Notes: generated by a model from the letters alone, not told the origin. Positions 1 to 6,489 are shown, counted from the stretch's first letter. The stretch: 6,679 bases of DNA from Treponema sp. (GCA_031267115.1 JAIRZS010000074.1:1-6679); one strand, 5' to 3'. Translations and numbers: made by a program.

Positions 1-1155
1 TTTGTCGAGATGTTTGTCGGCGTGGGCGCGAGCCGGGTCCGGGATCTTTTTGAACAGGGGAGGCGCAGCGCCCCGTGCATCATCTTTATCGACGAGCTTG
101 ACGCGGTCGGCCGTACCAGGGGCGCGGGTTACGGCGGGGGGCATGACGAGCGGGAGCAGACCCTGAACCAGCTCCTTGTGGAAATGGACGGCTTTGATTC
201 CAAAGACGGGGTGATAATCCTTGCCGCCACGAACAGGCCGGACGTGCTTGATCCGGCGCTGCTCAGGCCCGGCCGTTTTGACCGGCAGGTGGTGGTGGCT
301 ATGCCCGACATCAAGGAACGGGAGGCTATACTTAAAATACACGCGGAAAAGATACCCCTTTCCGGGGATGTGGAGCTTGGCCGCATAGCCCGGGCGACCC
401 CGGGGATGAGCGGCGCGGAGATCGCCAATTTGGTGAACGAAGCCGCCCTTTTTGCCGCGCGGAAAGACAAGCCCGCCGTGGAAATGCCCGATTTTGAGGA
501 GGCTAGGGACAAGATACTGATGGGCGTGGCCCGGAAGACCCTGGTTATCTCCGAGAAAGAGCGGCGTATGACCGCCATTCACGAGGCGGGCCATGCCCTG
601 CTCCATTACTTCCTGAAAAATTCCGATCCCCTGCACAAGGTGACGATAGTTCCCCACGGCAGGGCTTTGGGTATGGCTATGTCCCTGCCGGAAGAGGACA
701 GTTACAGCCGTACCAGGGGCTGGATTGAGGACCGTATCGTGATCTGCTACGGCGGCTGGGTGGCAGAAAAACTCTTTTACGACGAGACTACAACGGGTAC
801 CAAGCAGGATCTTGAACAGGCGACCGACATGGCCCGCCGTATGACCTGCGAGTGGGGTATGGCGGAGGAACTGGGGCCGGTGACTTTCGGCCAGGAGGAC
901 GAGCCTATCTTCCTTGGAAAGGAAATTGCCCGGCACAAGGATTATTCCGAAAATACGGCCCAGCTTATCGACAATGCGATAAAGCGTTTTCTGGACCTTG
1001 CCCGTGAAAAAGCCGAAACTATTCTGGGCGCGCATAGGGAAGACCTGGAAAAACTCGCGGACGCCCTGATCGCCAGGGAAACCCTGGTGGATGACGAGGT
1101 ACGCGCTCTCCTCGGCCTTCCCGCCCGGGAAAACCCCGCGGATTTACGGAGCTGA
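1..1155 (+). CDS. ftsH: ATP-dependent zinc metalloprotease FtsH, C-terminal part (5' truncated by window)
   Basis: FtsH is a hexameric AAA+ protease of the inner membrane that pulls out and degrades membrane and short-lived cytosolic proteins. The frame is open from base 1, so the N-terminal membrane segments and Walker A lie upstream; 384 residues are present. Numbering from the first codon, Walker B is IIFIDELDAVG (D31, E32). The second region of homology is AATNRPDVLDPALLRPGRFDR, with N78 and arginine fingers R89 and R92. The zinc site is HEAGH (H194, E195, H198), and the likely third ligand is D270 in GTKQDLEQATD. The C-terminal helical region ends in a short polar tail (ARENPADLRS), shorter than the long tail of E. 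coli FtsH. All catalytic residues visible here are intact, so it should be functional. The next gene starts 27 nt after the TGA, with no terminator between them. Identity is very secure; ATP binding residues upstream could not be checked. Confidence 0.97.
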   Translation, partial: FVEMFVGVGASRVRDLFEQGRRSAPCIIFIDELDAVGRTRGAGYGGGHDEREQTLNQLLVEMDGFDSKDGVIILAATNRPDVLDPALLRPGRFDRQVVVAMPDIKEREAILKIHAEKIPLSGDVELGRIARATPGMSGAEIANLVNEAALFAARKDKPAVEMPDFEEARDKILMGVARKTLVISEKERRMTAIHEAGHALLHYFLKNSDPLHKVTIVPHGRALGMAMSLPEEDSYSRTRGWIEDRIVICYGGWVAEKLFYDETTTGTKQDLEQATDMARRMTCEWGMAEELGPVTFGQEDEPIFLGKEIARHKDYSENTAQLIDNAIKRFLDLAREKAETILGAHREDLEKLADALIARETLVDDEVRALLGLPARENPADLRS

Positions 1156-1182
1156 TATGCCGGCGGCGGGCGTGAAGAACGC

Positions 1183-3003
1183 ATGGAAATGGAAACAGGA
1201 AGATTAACCGCGGACTATACGGGCCATACCGGGCCTTTAGCCCGGAATCGCAAAAAAAGGAAGGAAAACGGGGGTAGGACCGCGCGTTTATCCGGGCGGG
1301 CCTGCCTGCTGGCCGTTCTTTTGGCGGGTCTTGGCCTGGCCCTGCCCGCGCAGGGCTTTCCGGCTCCGGACGGCGCGTCCGGCGACGCGGCCATGGCGGA
1401 ACGCTGGGCCGAATGGGCGGAGCGGGCCATTGCCGAAGGCCGCTGGCAGGAGGCGGAGGCCGCGCTGGAACGGGCGCGGGACTTCGCGGATGTTTCCTCG
1501 GATCTGTCCTTCCTCCTGGCCCTGGTGCTCAGCCACGAAAACCGGCCCCAAAGGGCTGTGCTGGAGGCTGTACGCCGGGCTATCGAGGCCGATCGCTGGA
1601 AAAACCGCAGCGCCGGGGAGGCCCGGCTCATCGAGGCTTCGGCCCTTAACCGCCTCCGTTTTTTCGATGAAGCCCTGGCAAGCCTTTCCCGTGTGACGGA
1701 AAGCAGCCTGGCGTCCGACGCAAGCTGCCTTAAGCTGGAGGCCCTGCTTGGGGCCGGGGACGCCGGGGGGTTCCGGGCTGAAATGGCCCTGGCCCTGGCC
1801 CGTTTTCCGGATGACGCCAGGCCGGCGCGGCTTCTCTTTAAATACGCCTCGGGCCGGCTTCCCCAGGAAGGCGACCGCCTGCTTGTCGACACGGCCCTTG
1901 CCCGGCTTGACCTCTATCTGGAAAGCGCCCCTGATCTGGCTTTCAGGGCGGCCCCCTTTCTCCGTGATACCGGGGAAGCCCGCCGCCTTGTCTCGGCGTA
2001 CCGCGCCGGGGGAGGGGACGATCCCGCGGCCCTGCCCGCCGCGCTTAACCTGGGCGTTATTGACGAAGCGCGGGCCGCCGCGGAATTGTTCAGGCCGCGG
2101 GGCGCCGGCCCTGATTTCGCGCTGGACAGGGACCTGGTACAGGAAGTATGGGGGCTTTTCCGCAATAATGAGGGAAGGGATATCTTTAAAAGAAACCTTT
2201 CGCGCTTTTCCGGTGTTATTAGTGAGGATAGCGATCAGGACGGGGCAGGGGAGGCCTTTACCTTTTATCAAAACGGGGAAGCGAGGGAATACCGCCGGGA
2301 CGCGGATCAGGACGGCGTCTTTGAGTGGCTTATACGCATGAACGCCGGGGAGCCTTCGGGCGCTGTTTTTTCGGCGGCCTTTGATTCCGGCGGGCGCGGG
2401 GAGTGCGAGCTTTTCTGGGAGCGCTACCCCTGGGTACAGCGGGTTGTTTTCGGCGGGACGGCCTATATTTTCCGGGCCCGGAATTTCCCCCTAAGCCCTG
2501 TGCGTTTCGGCCCGCTTGTTGGAGGCGGGGCTTTTCTCTACCCGTTTTGGGATTCCGGCAGTCCCCGCCTGACCGAGCGTACCCTGGTTTCTTTTGCCAG
2601 GACTCTCGAAAGGCCCAGCCGGGAATTTCCCGGCGCGGTGGAGCGTATAGAACTGGAAAACGGCATACCCATAAACGGGGCCGAATACCTCCGGGGCAGG
2701 ACCGTTTCCGTTACGGAATACCGGGGCGGGCGGCCTTTCCTGCGGCGTTTGGACCTGGACCTGGACGGGCGCATGGAGACCCTGCGCCGTTACCGGCTGC
2801 CTTCCTTTTCCCCGGGGGAAGATACGGCATACGTCCCTTTTAAATACGAGGCGGTTCCTGAAAGCTCTGAGAGCGATTGGGACGGCGACGGTATCTACGA
2901 AACCGGGGAAGAGTACCATAGCGACGGGAGGACGGCCCGATCCTGGGATATGAACAGGGACGGGATCAGGGAGTATACTGAAATAAGCGGTGATGGCTTT
3001 TAG
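1183..3003 (+). CDS. Exported protein with TPR-like helical repeats and five DxDxDGxxE loops, function unknown
   Basis: I do not recognise a named family. The 606-residue product starts at ATG 1183 (another in-frame ATG is at 1189) with only a weak ribosome site. A long basic N-region (RNRKKRKENGGR) precedes a hydrophobic stretch at about residues 40-56 and a possible signal peptidase I site AQG-FP after residue 58. The only nearby Cys (C41) is at the start of the hydrophobic core, so it is not a lipoprotein. Residues about 70-230 are Ala/Leu/Arg-rich helix pairs of TPR type (for example AIAEGRWQEAEAALERA). The C-terminal half looks beta-rich and carries five loops fitting D-x-[DN]-x-D-G-x-x-E, starting at residues 349, 373, 524, 565 and 589. 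These resemble calcium-binding EF-hand or thrombospondin-3 loops, but without EF-hand helices. It lies between ftsH and an HtrA-like protease gene, 9 nt before the latter. An envelope scaffold or substrate-handling role is inference. Being a real gene: sure; function: unknown. Confidence 0.88.
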   Translation: MEMETGRLTADYTGHTGPLARNRKKRKENGGRTARLSGRACLLAVLLAGLGLALPAQGFPAPDGASGDAAMAERWAEWAERAIAEGRWQEAEAALERARDFADVSSDLSFLLALVLSHENRPQRAVLEAVRRAIEADRWKNRSAGEARLIEASALNRLRFFDEALASLSRVTESSLASDASCLKLEALLGAGDAGGFRAEMALALARFPDDARPARLLFKYASGRLPQEGDRLLVDTALARLDLYLESAPDLAFRAAPFLRDTGEARRLVSAYRAGGGDDPAALPAALNLGVIDEARAAAELFRPRGAGPDFALDRDLVQEVWGLFRNNEGRDIFKRNLSRFSGVISEDSDQDGAGEAFTFYQNGEAREYRRDADQDGVFEWLIRMNAGEPSGAVFSAAFDSGGRGECELFWERYPWVQRVVFGGTAYIFRARNFPLSPVRFGPLVGGGAFLYPFWDSGSPRLTERTLVSFARTLERPSREFPGAVERIELENGIPINGAEYLRGRTVSVTEYRGGRPFLRRLDLDLDGRMETLRRYRLPSFSPGEDTAYVPFKYEAVPESSESDWDGDGIYETGEEYHSDGRTARSWDMNRDGIREYTEISGDGF

Positions 3004-3012
3004 GCGTGGAAA
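3002..3012 (+). promoter_or_regulatory. Ribosome binding region of the HtrA-like gene, overlapping the previous stop codon
   Basis: AGGCGTGGAAA directly precedes ATG 3013 and begins inside the TAG stop of the upstream gene. AGG sits 8 nt from the start and TGG sits 3 nt away. Neither is a strong Shine-Dalgarno match. The overlap with the stop suggests that ribosomes ending on the upstream gene re-initiate here. It also supports the chosen start, because the signal peptide follows at once. Confidence 0.4.
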
Positions 3013-4917
3013 ATGACAGTAATTCAAAATAACGGTTTTATATGCCGTAAATACGGCCGGCTTCCGTTATGGGCCGCCGTTTTTTTCGCGGTCCTGGTTT
3101 TATCCCCGGTTCTGGCGTTTTCTTCCTGCATGACGCCCGCGAAAGCGGAGAGACGCCTTCTCCCGATCAAGACCACCAGCGAGTTCCGCCAGGAAGATAT
3201 TGAAAAATACGTGATCGACGATCCGGTAAAGGCGATACATTACATCGAAATGTACCGGAGGCTCTACGGGGAGGGAAGCGTCTTCCCCGAGCAGGGGGAT
3301 CCGTCCCTGCCCGCCAGAATCGATTCGTTTGAAGAGCGGGCCGTGGAAAACCTTAAAACAGCCCAGATCGACGCGGTTGCCGCCGGGCGCTGGGAAGACG
3401 CGGCTTCCTTTGCCCGATCCCTTGCCGTGCTGGGCATAAGCGTGGAAAGCACCGGCGAGGAACCGGACCTGGTACTGAAAGCGGCGAAAGATCAGCTTGA
3501 AGCGGGGAACGATTTGCCGGCCTTTCTCGGCGCGGCCCGCGCCCATGAACTCAAGCCCCTGGAACTGGAAGACGCCCTGCTTTTCTTGGACAGGGCGGTT
3601 GATGCGGGGCAGCGCCGTACCGCGGCGTTTTTCCTCGCGGCGGCCGAGGGCAAGCTGGAAGGCCGCGAGGGCGAAGTTTCCATTCCGCAGCAGTACCGCT
3701 CTTTTGTGGCCGGCAGGGATTCCGCCGCGGATATGATCAAGGGGGTTGCCACAGTCCTTGTCGATCGGGGATACCGCGTGGAACGGGGCGTGGGGATGCC
3801 CGACAGGATTCTGGGATCGGCTTTTTTTGTGGACTCTTCCGGGCTTCTTATCACCAACTACCATGTTATCGCAAGCGAGGTGGACCCTAGTTATGAGGGG
3901 TACTCCCGGATGTATATCAGAATGGGGGATTCCGCCAGCGCCCGTATCCCGGCAAAGGTTGTGGGATGGGACAAGGCAATGGACCTGGCCCTGATTAAGG
4001 CTGAACTAAAACCTGAGTATGTATTTTCCGTTACCGACCGGGTTATTCCGGGGGTAGGGGGTACGGTTTACGCGATCGGTTCGCCGGGCGGGCTGGAAAA
4101 AACAGTCACCAGGGGGATAGTGTCCGCGCTGGGCCGGCGCTTCCTCCAAATCGGGGATGTCCTGCAAATCGACGCCATGGTAAATCACGGCAATTCGGGC
4201 GGGCCTGTTGTGGACGAGGAAGGCCGGCTTGTGGGCATCGTTTTTGCCGGGGTGGCGCAGTATCCGGGGCTTAATTTCGCCGTACCCGCCGAAAGGCTGG
4301 CGGCCGCGCTTCCGGCGATGATCCGGGGCGGCAGGGCGGAGCGCCCCTGGCTGGGCCTCACCATTGCCGAAACGGCCCGGGGCGCCGAGATCATCTACGT
4401 GGCGCCCTTTACCCCCGCCGCCGAACAGCGGATTCCGGAAGGCAGCCTGATTGCCCGTTTTAACGGCGTGGAACTGAGCGCCCCGCAAGGCGCCCTGATC
4501 CCGGCTTACCAGGAAATCCTCTTCGCGAACAAGCCGGGCGAGCTTGTGTCCCTGGAAACCGGCGACGGGGGAAAATACACCCTTATGACAACGGCCAGGC
4601 CGGATATTCCCCTGGCAAATGCCGCCAGGGTTGACACCAAGGAACGGCTTGCCGCGCCCCTGTTCGGCCTTATCCTGTCGCCGGCTATCATGGAAGGCTT
4701 CTTTTCCTCGGCCTATCAGGTAAAGAGGGTTGTCCGGGGTTCCGTTGCCGATGAAGCCGGGCTTTCCGAGCAGGACCCCGTCTCGATCCGCGGTTTCCGG
4801 GTGGTGGAAAAGGAAGGCTATGCCCTGCTGGATATTAATGTCAAGAAGCGCCGCATGGGCTACCTTGAAACCAGCATGCGCCTTCCCGCCGTGCTTGATT
4901 CCCCGGATACGCTTTGA
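3013..4917 (+). CDS. HtrA/DegP-like trypsin-family serine protease, predicted lipoprotein with TPR-like N-terminal domain and PDZ-like C-terminus
   Basis: Predicted envelope protease of the HtrA (S1C) type, 634 residues. The N-terminus has basic residues (CRKYGR), a hydrophobic stretch (residues about 19-36) and LAFSSC, giving a relaxed spirochaete-style lipobox with C39 as the lipidated residue. Residues about 55-230 are helical and TPR-like (AVAAGRWEDAASFARSLA), an uncommon front end, since DegP and DegQ go almost directly into the protease domain. The protease domain (about 240-435) has GSAFFVDSSGLLITNYHVI with H284, DKAMDLALIK with D324, and the nucleophile motif GNSGGPV with S395, so the triad is complete. 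RPWLGLTI at 444-451 opens a first PDZ-like module; a second, more divergent one spans about 550-630 (VVRGSVADEAGL). Start ATG 3013 lies 9 nt after the preceding stop, with a modest AGGCGTGG upstream, consistent with translational coupling. The stop converges on the metallophosphoesterase gene. Protease class is secure; lipidation is likely; substrate is unknown. Confidence 0.93.
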   Translation: MTVIQNNGFICRKYGRLPLWAAVFFAVLVLSPVLAFSSCMTPAKAERRLLPIKTTSEFRQEDIEKYVIDDPVKAIHYIEMYRRLYGEGSVFPEQGDPSLPARIDSFEERAVENLKTAQIDAVAAGRWEDAASFARSLAVLGISVESTGEEPDLVLKAAKDQLEAGNDLPAFLGAARAHELKPLELEDALLFLDRAVDAGQRRTAAFFLAAAEGKLEGREGEVSIPQQYRSFVAGRDSAADMIKGVATVLVDRGYRVERGVGMPDRILGSAFFVDSSGLLITNYHVIASEVDPSYEGYSRMYIRMGDSASARIPAKVVGWDKAMDLALIKAELKPEYVFSVTDRVIPGVGGTVYAIGSPGGLEKTVTRGIVSALGRRFLQIGDVLQIDAMVNHGNSGGPVVDEEGRLVGIVFAGVAQYPGLNFAVPAERLAAALPAMIRGGRAERPWLGLTIAETARGAEIIYVAPFTPAAEQRIPEGSLIARFNGVELSAPQGALIPAYQEILFANKPGELVSLETGDGGKYTLMTTARPDIPLANAARVDTKERLAAPLFGLILSPAIMEGFFSSAYQVKRVVRGSVADEAGLSEQDPVSIRGFRVVEKEGYALLDINVKKRRMGYLETSMRLPAVLDSPDTL

Positions 4918-4960
4918 CGCTTTATACTACCTTGCGTGAGTTCGACGGAATATCAGAGTC

Positions 4961-5018
4961 CGCGAATGAACGCTAACTTTCGCGAATTATTCTGATTATT
5001 AGCGCTATGCTGTTCGCG
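4961..5018. repeat. 10-bp-phased CGC(G/T)AA repeats with nested inverted arms
   Basis: Three related units begin exactly 10 bp apart: CGCGAATGAA at 4961, CGCTAACTTT at 4971 and CGCGAATTAT at 4981. Inverted partners follow: TTAGCG at 4999-5004 pairs with CGCTAA at 4971-4976, and TTCGCG at 5013-5018 pairs with CGCGAA at 4961-4966. This makes a nested 6+6 bp stem with internal loops. Helical phasing would suit a protein binding one DNA face, while the nested arms would suit a folded RNA or an extragenic palindrome. No T-run follows, so it is not a standard terminator. Confidence 0.5.
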
Positions 5019-5043
5019 AGATTTGTGCGGAAGGGGCGCCAGC

Positions 5044-5117
5044 CGCGCAAGGGATAGGAGGGGCGCGAAGCGGCCACGGCGCGGAGTGCCGGGGCCGGAG
5101 CGATAGCGGAGCCCCGG
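5044..5117 (+). repeat. GC-rich palindromic extragenic element, copy 1
   Basis: The element opens with CGCGCAAGGGAT (5044-5055), runs through a very GC-rich core, and closes with GATAGCGGAGCCCCGG (5102-5117). A perfect 7-bp inverted pair, CCGGGGC at 5089-5095 and GCCCCGG at 5111-5117, forms a hairpin with a 15-nt loop. The same opening 12-mer and a similar closing motif occur on the other strand at 6373-6438, so it is one of at least two copies here. This is the look of a REP-like dispersed repeat. I recall repeats of this general layout between genes of Bacteroidetes and some spirochaetes, but could not search. Confidence 0.55.
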
Positions 5118-5126
5118 ATAGCCCGG

Positions 5127-5151
5127 TTTTTTGCGGTGAAACCGCAAAAAA
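5127..5151. repeat. Perfect 11-bp hairpin with 3-nt loop, T6-GCGGT / ACCGC-A6
   Basis: TTTTTTGCGGT (5127-5137) and ACCGCAAAAAA (5141-5151) are exact reverse complements around GAA. It lies between convergent genes, where a shared terminator is expected. Yet on either strand the T-run comes before the GC stem and the A-run after it, the reverse of the usual A-stem-T order. It may still fold strongly in both transcripts, and downstream T-rich sequence is present on the - strand (5154-5176). I call it a hairpin and not a proven terminator. Confidence 0.6.
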
Positions 5152-5195
5152 TGCGCAAAAAGACTAGAAAAAAGTAAATGTAACCGCCTTGGATA

Positions 5196-6269
5196 CTACC
5201 TTAGAAGCTCTATCCGCGCCTTGATATAGTTCAGGCTGTCGCTGTTGAGTACCACGCGCCGGTACGGCGTCGCGCCGAATTTTTCCACCTGATACCAGCC
5301 CCGGTTCACGAATTTCCGGCTTGCCCCTTCGCTAAACCAGTAGACAAGGGAAATTGTATCCCGGTCCAGCTCTATCGCGTTAAAACCCTGCTTGCCGATA
5401 GCGCAGCCCGAATTGAAAAGGCAGGGGACCGGCAGTTCGTCGCCGTAGAGGCTCTGCCTCAGCGCGTCCCGCTTTTCCCGGCGCCTCAGCTTTCCCAGGT
5501 CAGCCCTGAGCGCGTTTATCTCGTTTTTGATACGCTCCCTGCCGTTTTCATCCGCGCCGGTATAGTCCCGGCAGAGGCGCTCGATCTCGTACTTGATAAT
5601 TTCGAAGCGGCCCAGCGATTCGAAAAGCGCCCGGTGGGTATGGCCGATAATAGAAACGCAACAGTTCCGCAGGGAAAAAGAATAGGCCTGTTTTTCAACA
5701 AAGAATCTGCGGTTAGGGCTGCGGGCGCTGGAAACGTTCCGTATGCCGAACGGCTTAAGCAGATAGCGGATTCCCGCGCCGATAATGTGGTTAAATTCCG
5801 TATACATCCGGGAAGACTGGTGGCCGTGGTACACGAAAACCGGGAACTGCGGGGTTTTGATACGCACCGCGTTGAAAAGCGGATAGGGATAGTCCCGCTC
5901 AAAGAGCAGGGCCTCGTCGTGGTTGCCCAGAGTCTTGAAAAACCGGCCCTCAGCCGCAAACCGGTCAAAGAGCCGGTAGAACTGCGGCCACTTGGCGCGG
6001 ACAGAATCCAGGGAATAGCGCTGGAGTTCCTCAATATCCCCATTCAGCAGGAGGTTCCAGCCCGATGAAAAATAGTACTGTTCCAGGATAGTGTGAAGCA
6101 GGGCGCCGTTAAACTCAAGGTCGTCCCCCCGTCCGCCCCCCATGTGCAGATCGCTTACCACCACAATCCTGCCCCCCCGGCTAATATCGAGCGCCGCCTC
6201 AATATCAAAACGGGGACTGAGCATATCGGCAAAAAACGGATGGCTGGAATGGGCGGCCCGGTTCTTCAT
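5196..6269 (-). CDS. Calcineurin-like metallophosphoesterase, cytosolic, substrate unknown
   Basis: A 357-residue protein with the full metal-binding set of the calcineurin-like phosphoesterase fold: D40-L-H42, N76-G-D78, G115-N-H-D118, H148-G-H150 and G209-H-T-H212. Such enzymes hydrolyse phosphomono- or diesters with two metal ions. The layout, with an N-S-G motif (NSGCAIG, about 286-292) followed by GFNAIELD, resembles the LpxH-like and UDP-sugar pyrophosphatase branch, but the substrate cannot be assigned. About 50 charged helical residues (222-274, rich in Arg, Lys and Glu) are inserted between GHTH and NSG, which may form a helical hairpin or dimer contact. No signal peptide is visible. 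Start ATG 6267-6269 has AGGG 9 nt upstream; M16 is a possible alternative that keeps all motifs. The gene runs opposite to its left neighbours and stands alone between repeat-rich gaps. Fold: very sure; role: open. Confidence 0.92.
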   Translation of the reverse strand: MKNRAAHSSHPFFADMLSPRFDIEAALDISRGGRIVVVSDLHMGGGRGDDLEFNGALLHTILEQYYFSSGWNLLLNGDIEELQRYSLDSVRAKWPQFYRLFDRFAAEGRFFKTLGNHDEALLFERDYPYPLFNAVRIKTPQFPVFVYHGHQSSRMYTEFNHIIGAGIRYLLKPFGIRNVSSARSPNRRFFVEKQAYSFSLRNCCVSIIGHTHRALFESLGRFEIIKYEIERLCRDYTGADENGRERIKNEINALRADLGKLRRREKRDALRQSLYGDELPVPCLFNSGCAIGKQGFNAIELDRDTISLVYWFSEGASRKFVNRGWYQVEKFGATPYRRVVLNSDSLNYIKARIELLR

Positions 6270-6322
6270 AGAATCTTACCCTATCACAGATTCCCGGTTT
6301 GAATAAGCCTGGTTTTCTTATT

Positions 6323-6360
6323 TTGGGCGCATCCGCGCGCCAACCTGCCCGTAGGGCAGG
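6323..6360. repeat. Two adjacent short hairpins
   Basis: TTGGGCGC (6323-6330) can pair with GCGCCAA (6337-6343) with one bulged G. Directly next, CCTGCCC (6344-6350) and GGGCAGG (6354-6360) form a perfect 7-bp stem around GTA. Read on the - strand they follow the GC-rich element copy 2, so they may be its distal part. They lie about 55 to 90 bp upstream of the metallophosphoesterase start, so they could sit in its leader if transcription begins further upstream. Confidence 0.45.
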
Positions 6361-6372
6361 ACGGCCCGCGGA

Positions 6373-6438
6373 CCGGGCTTTACGCTTGTATCTTTTTTGC
6401 CCGCGGCAAAAAAGGATACCGCTTCAATCCCTTGCGCG
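6373..6438 (-). repeat. GC-rich palindromic extragenic element, copy 2 (inverted)
   Basis: On the - strand it opens with the same CGCGCAAGGGAT (6427-6438) as the copy at 5044. It then has TGAAGCG, a central hairpin at 6388-6419 (GTATC-T6-GCC, loop CGC, GGC-A6-GATAC, with one bulged G), and closes with GATACAAGCGTAAAGCCCGG (6373-6392). The closing motif parallels GATAGCGGAGCCCCGG of copy 1. The two copies share their ends but differ in the variable hairpin between them, as dispersed REP-like elements do. The two copies face each other across the metallophosphoesterase gene. Confidence 0.55.
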
Positions 6439-6489
6439 TTCCGTATTGGAGCCTTTCATGCTTTTTTACCGGTACTTCTTTATTCGAAA

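Larger units (their letters stand above)
4924..5202. repeat. Intergenic stretch bracketed by a 10-bp direct repeat (possible target duplication)
   Basis: ATACTACCTT occurs at 4924-4933, just after the protease stop, and again at 5193-5202, across the last codons of the convergent metallophosphoesterase gene. Between them lie 259 bp without a gene that hold the phased repeat, the GC-rich palindrome and the T6-A6 hairpin. If the repeats are a target-site duplication, the original locus had two convergent stop codons only about 9 bp apart. No terminal inverted repeats are visible at the inner ends, so a chance repeat or a different origin is possible. Confidence 0.35.

Noticed and set aside
1288..2271. 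Long - strand open frame (327 codons) opposite the exported protein gene
   Set aside because: It lies antisense to a well-supported gene with a signal peptide and repeats, its product has no recognisable motif, and such shadows are common in GC-rich coding sequence.
4961..5018. Integron attC-like site, because of CGCTAAC and long inverted arms
   Set aside because: The consensus RYYYAAC and GTTRRRY core sites are not both present, and there is no integrase or cassette array in view.
5127..5151. Standard bidirectional rho-independent terminator
   Set aside because: The T-runs precede the GC stem on each strand, where a terminator needs them after it.
4953..5158. Two - strand frames of 61 and 64 codons in the gap between convergent genes
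   Set aside because: They cover the palindromic element, start without ribosome sites and show no protein-like features.
6270..6320. Promoter for the metallophosphoesterase gene (TAAGAT or GATAGG as -10 on the - strand)
   Set aside because: TAAGAT lies only a few bases from the ATG, and neither candidate has a good -35 at proper spacing.
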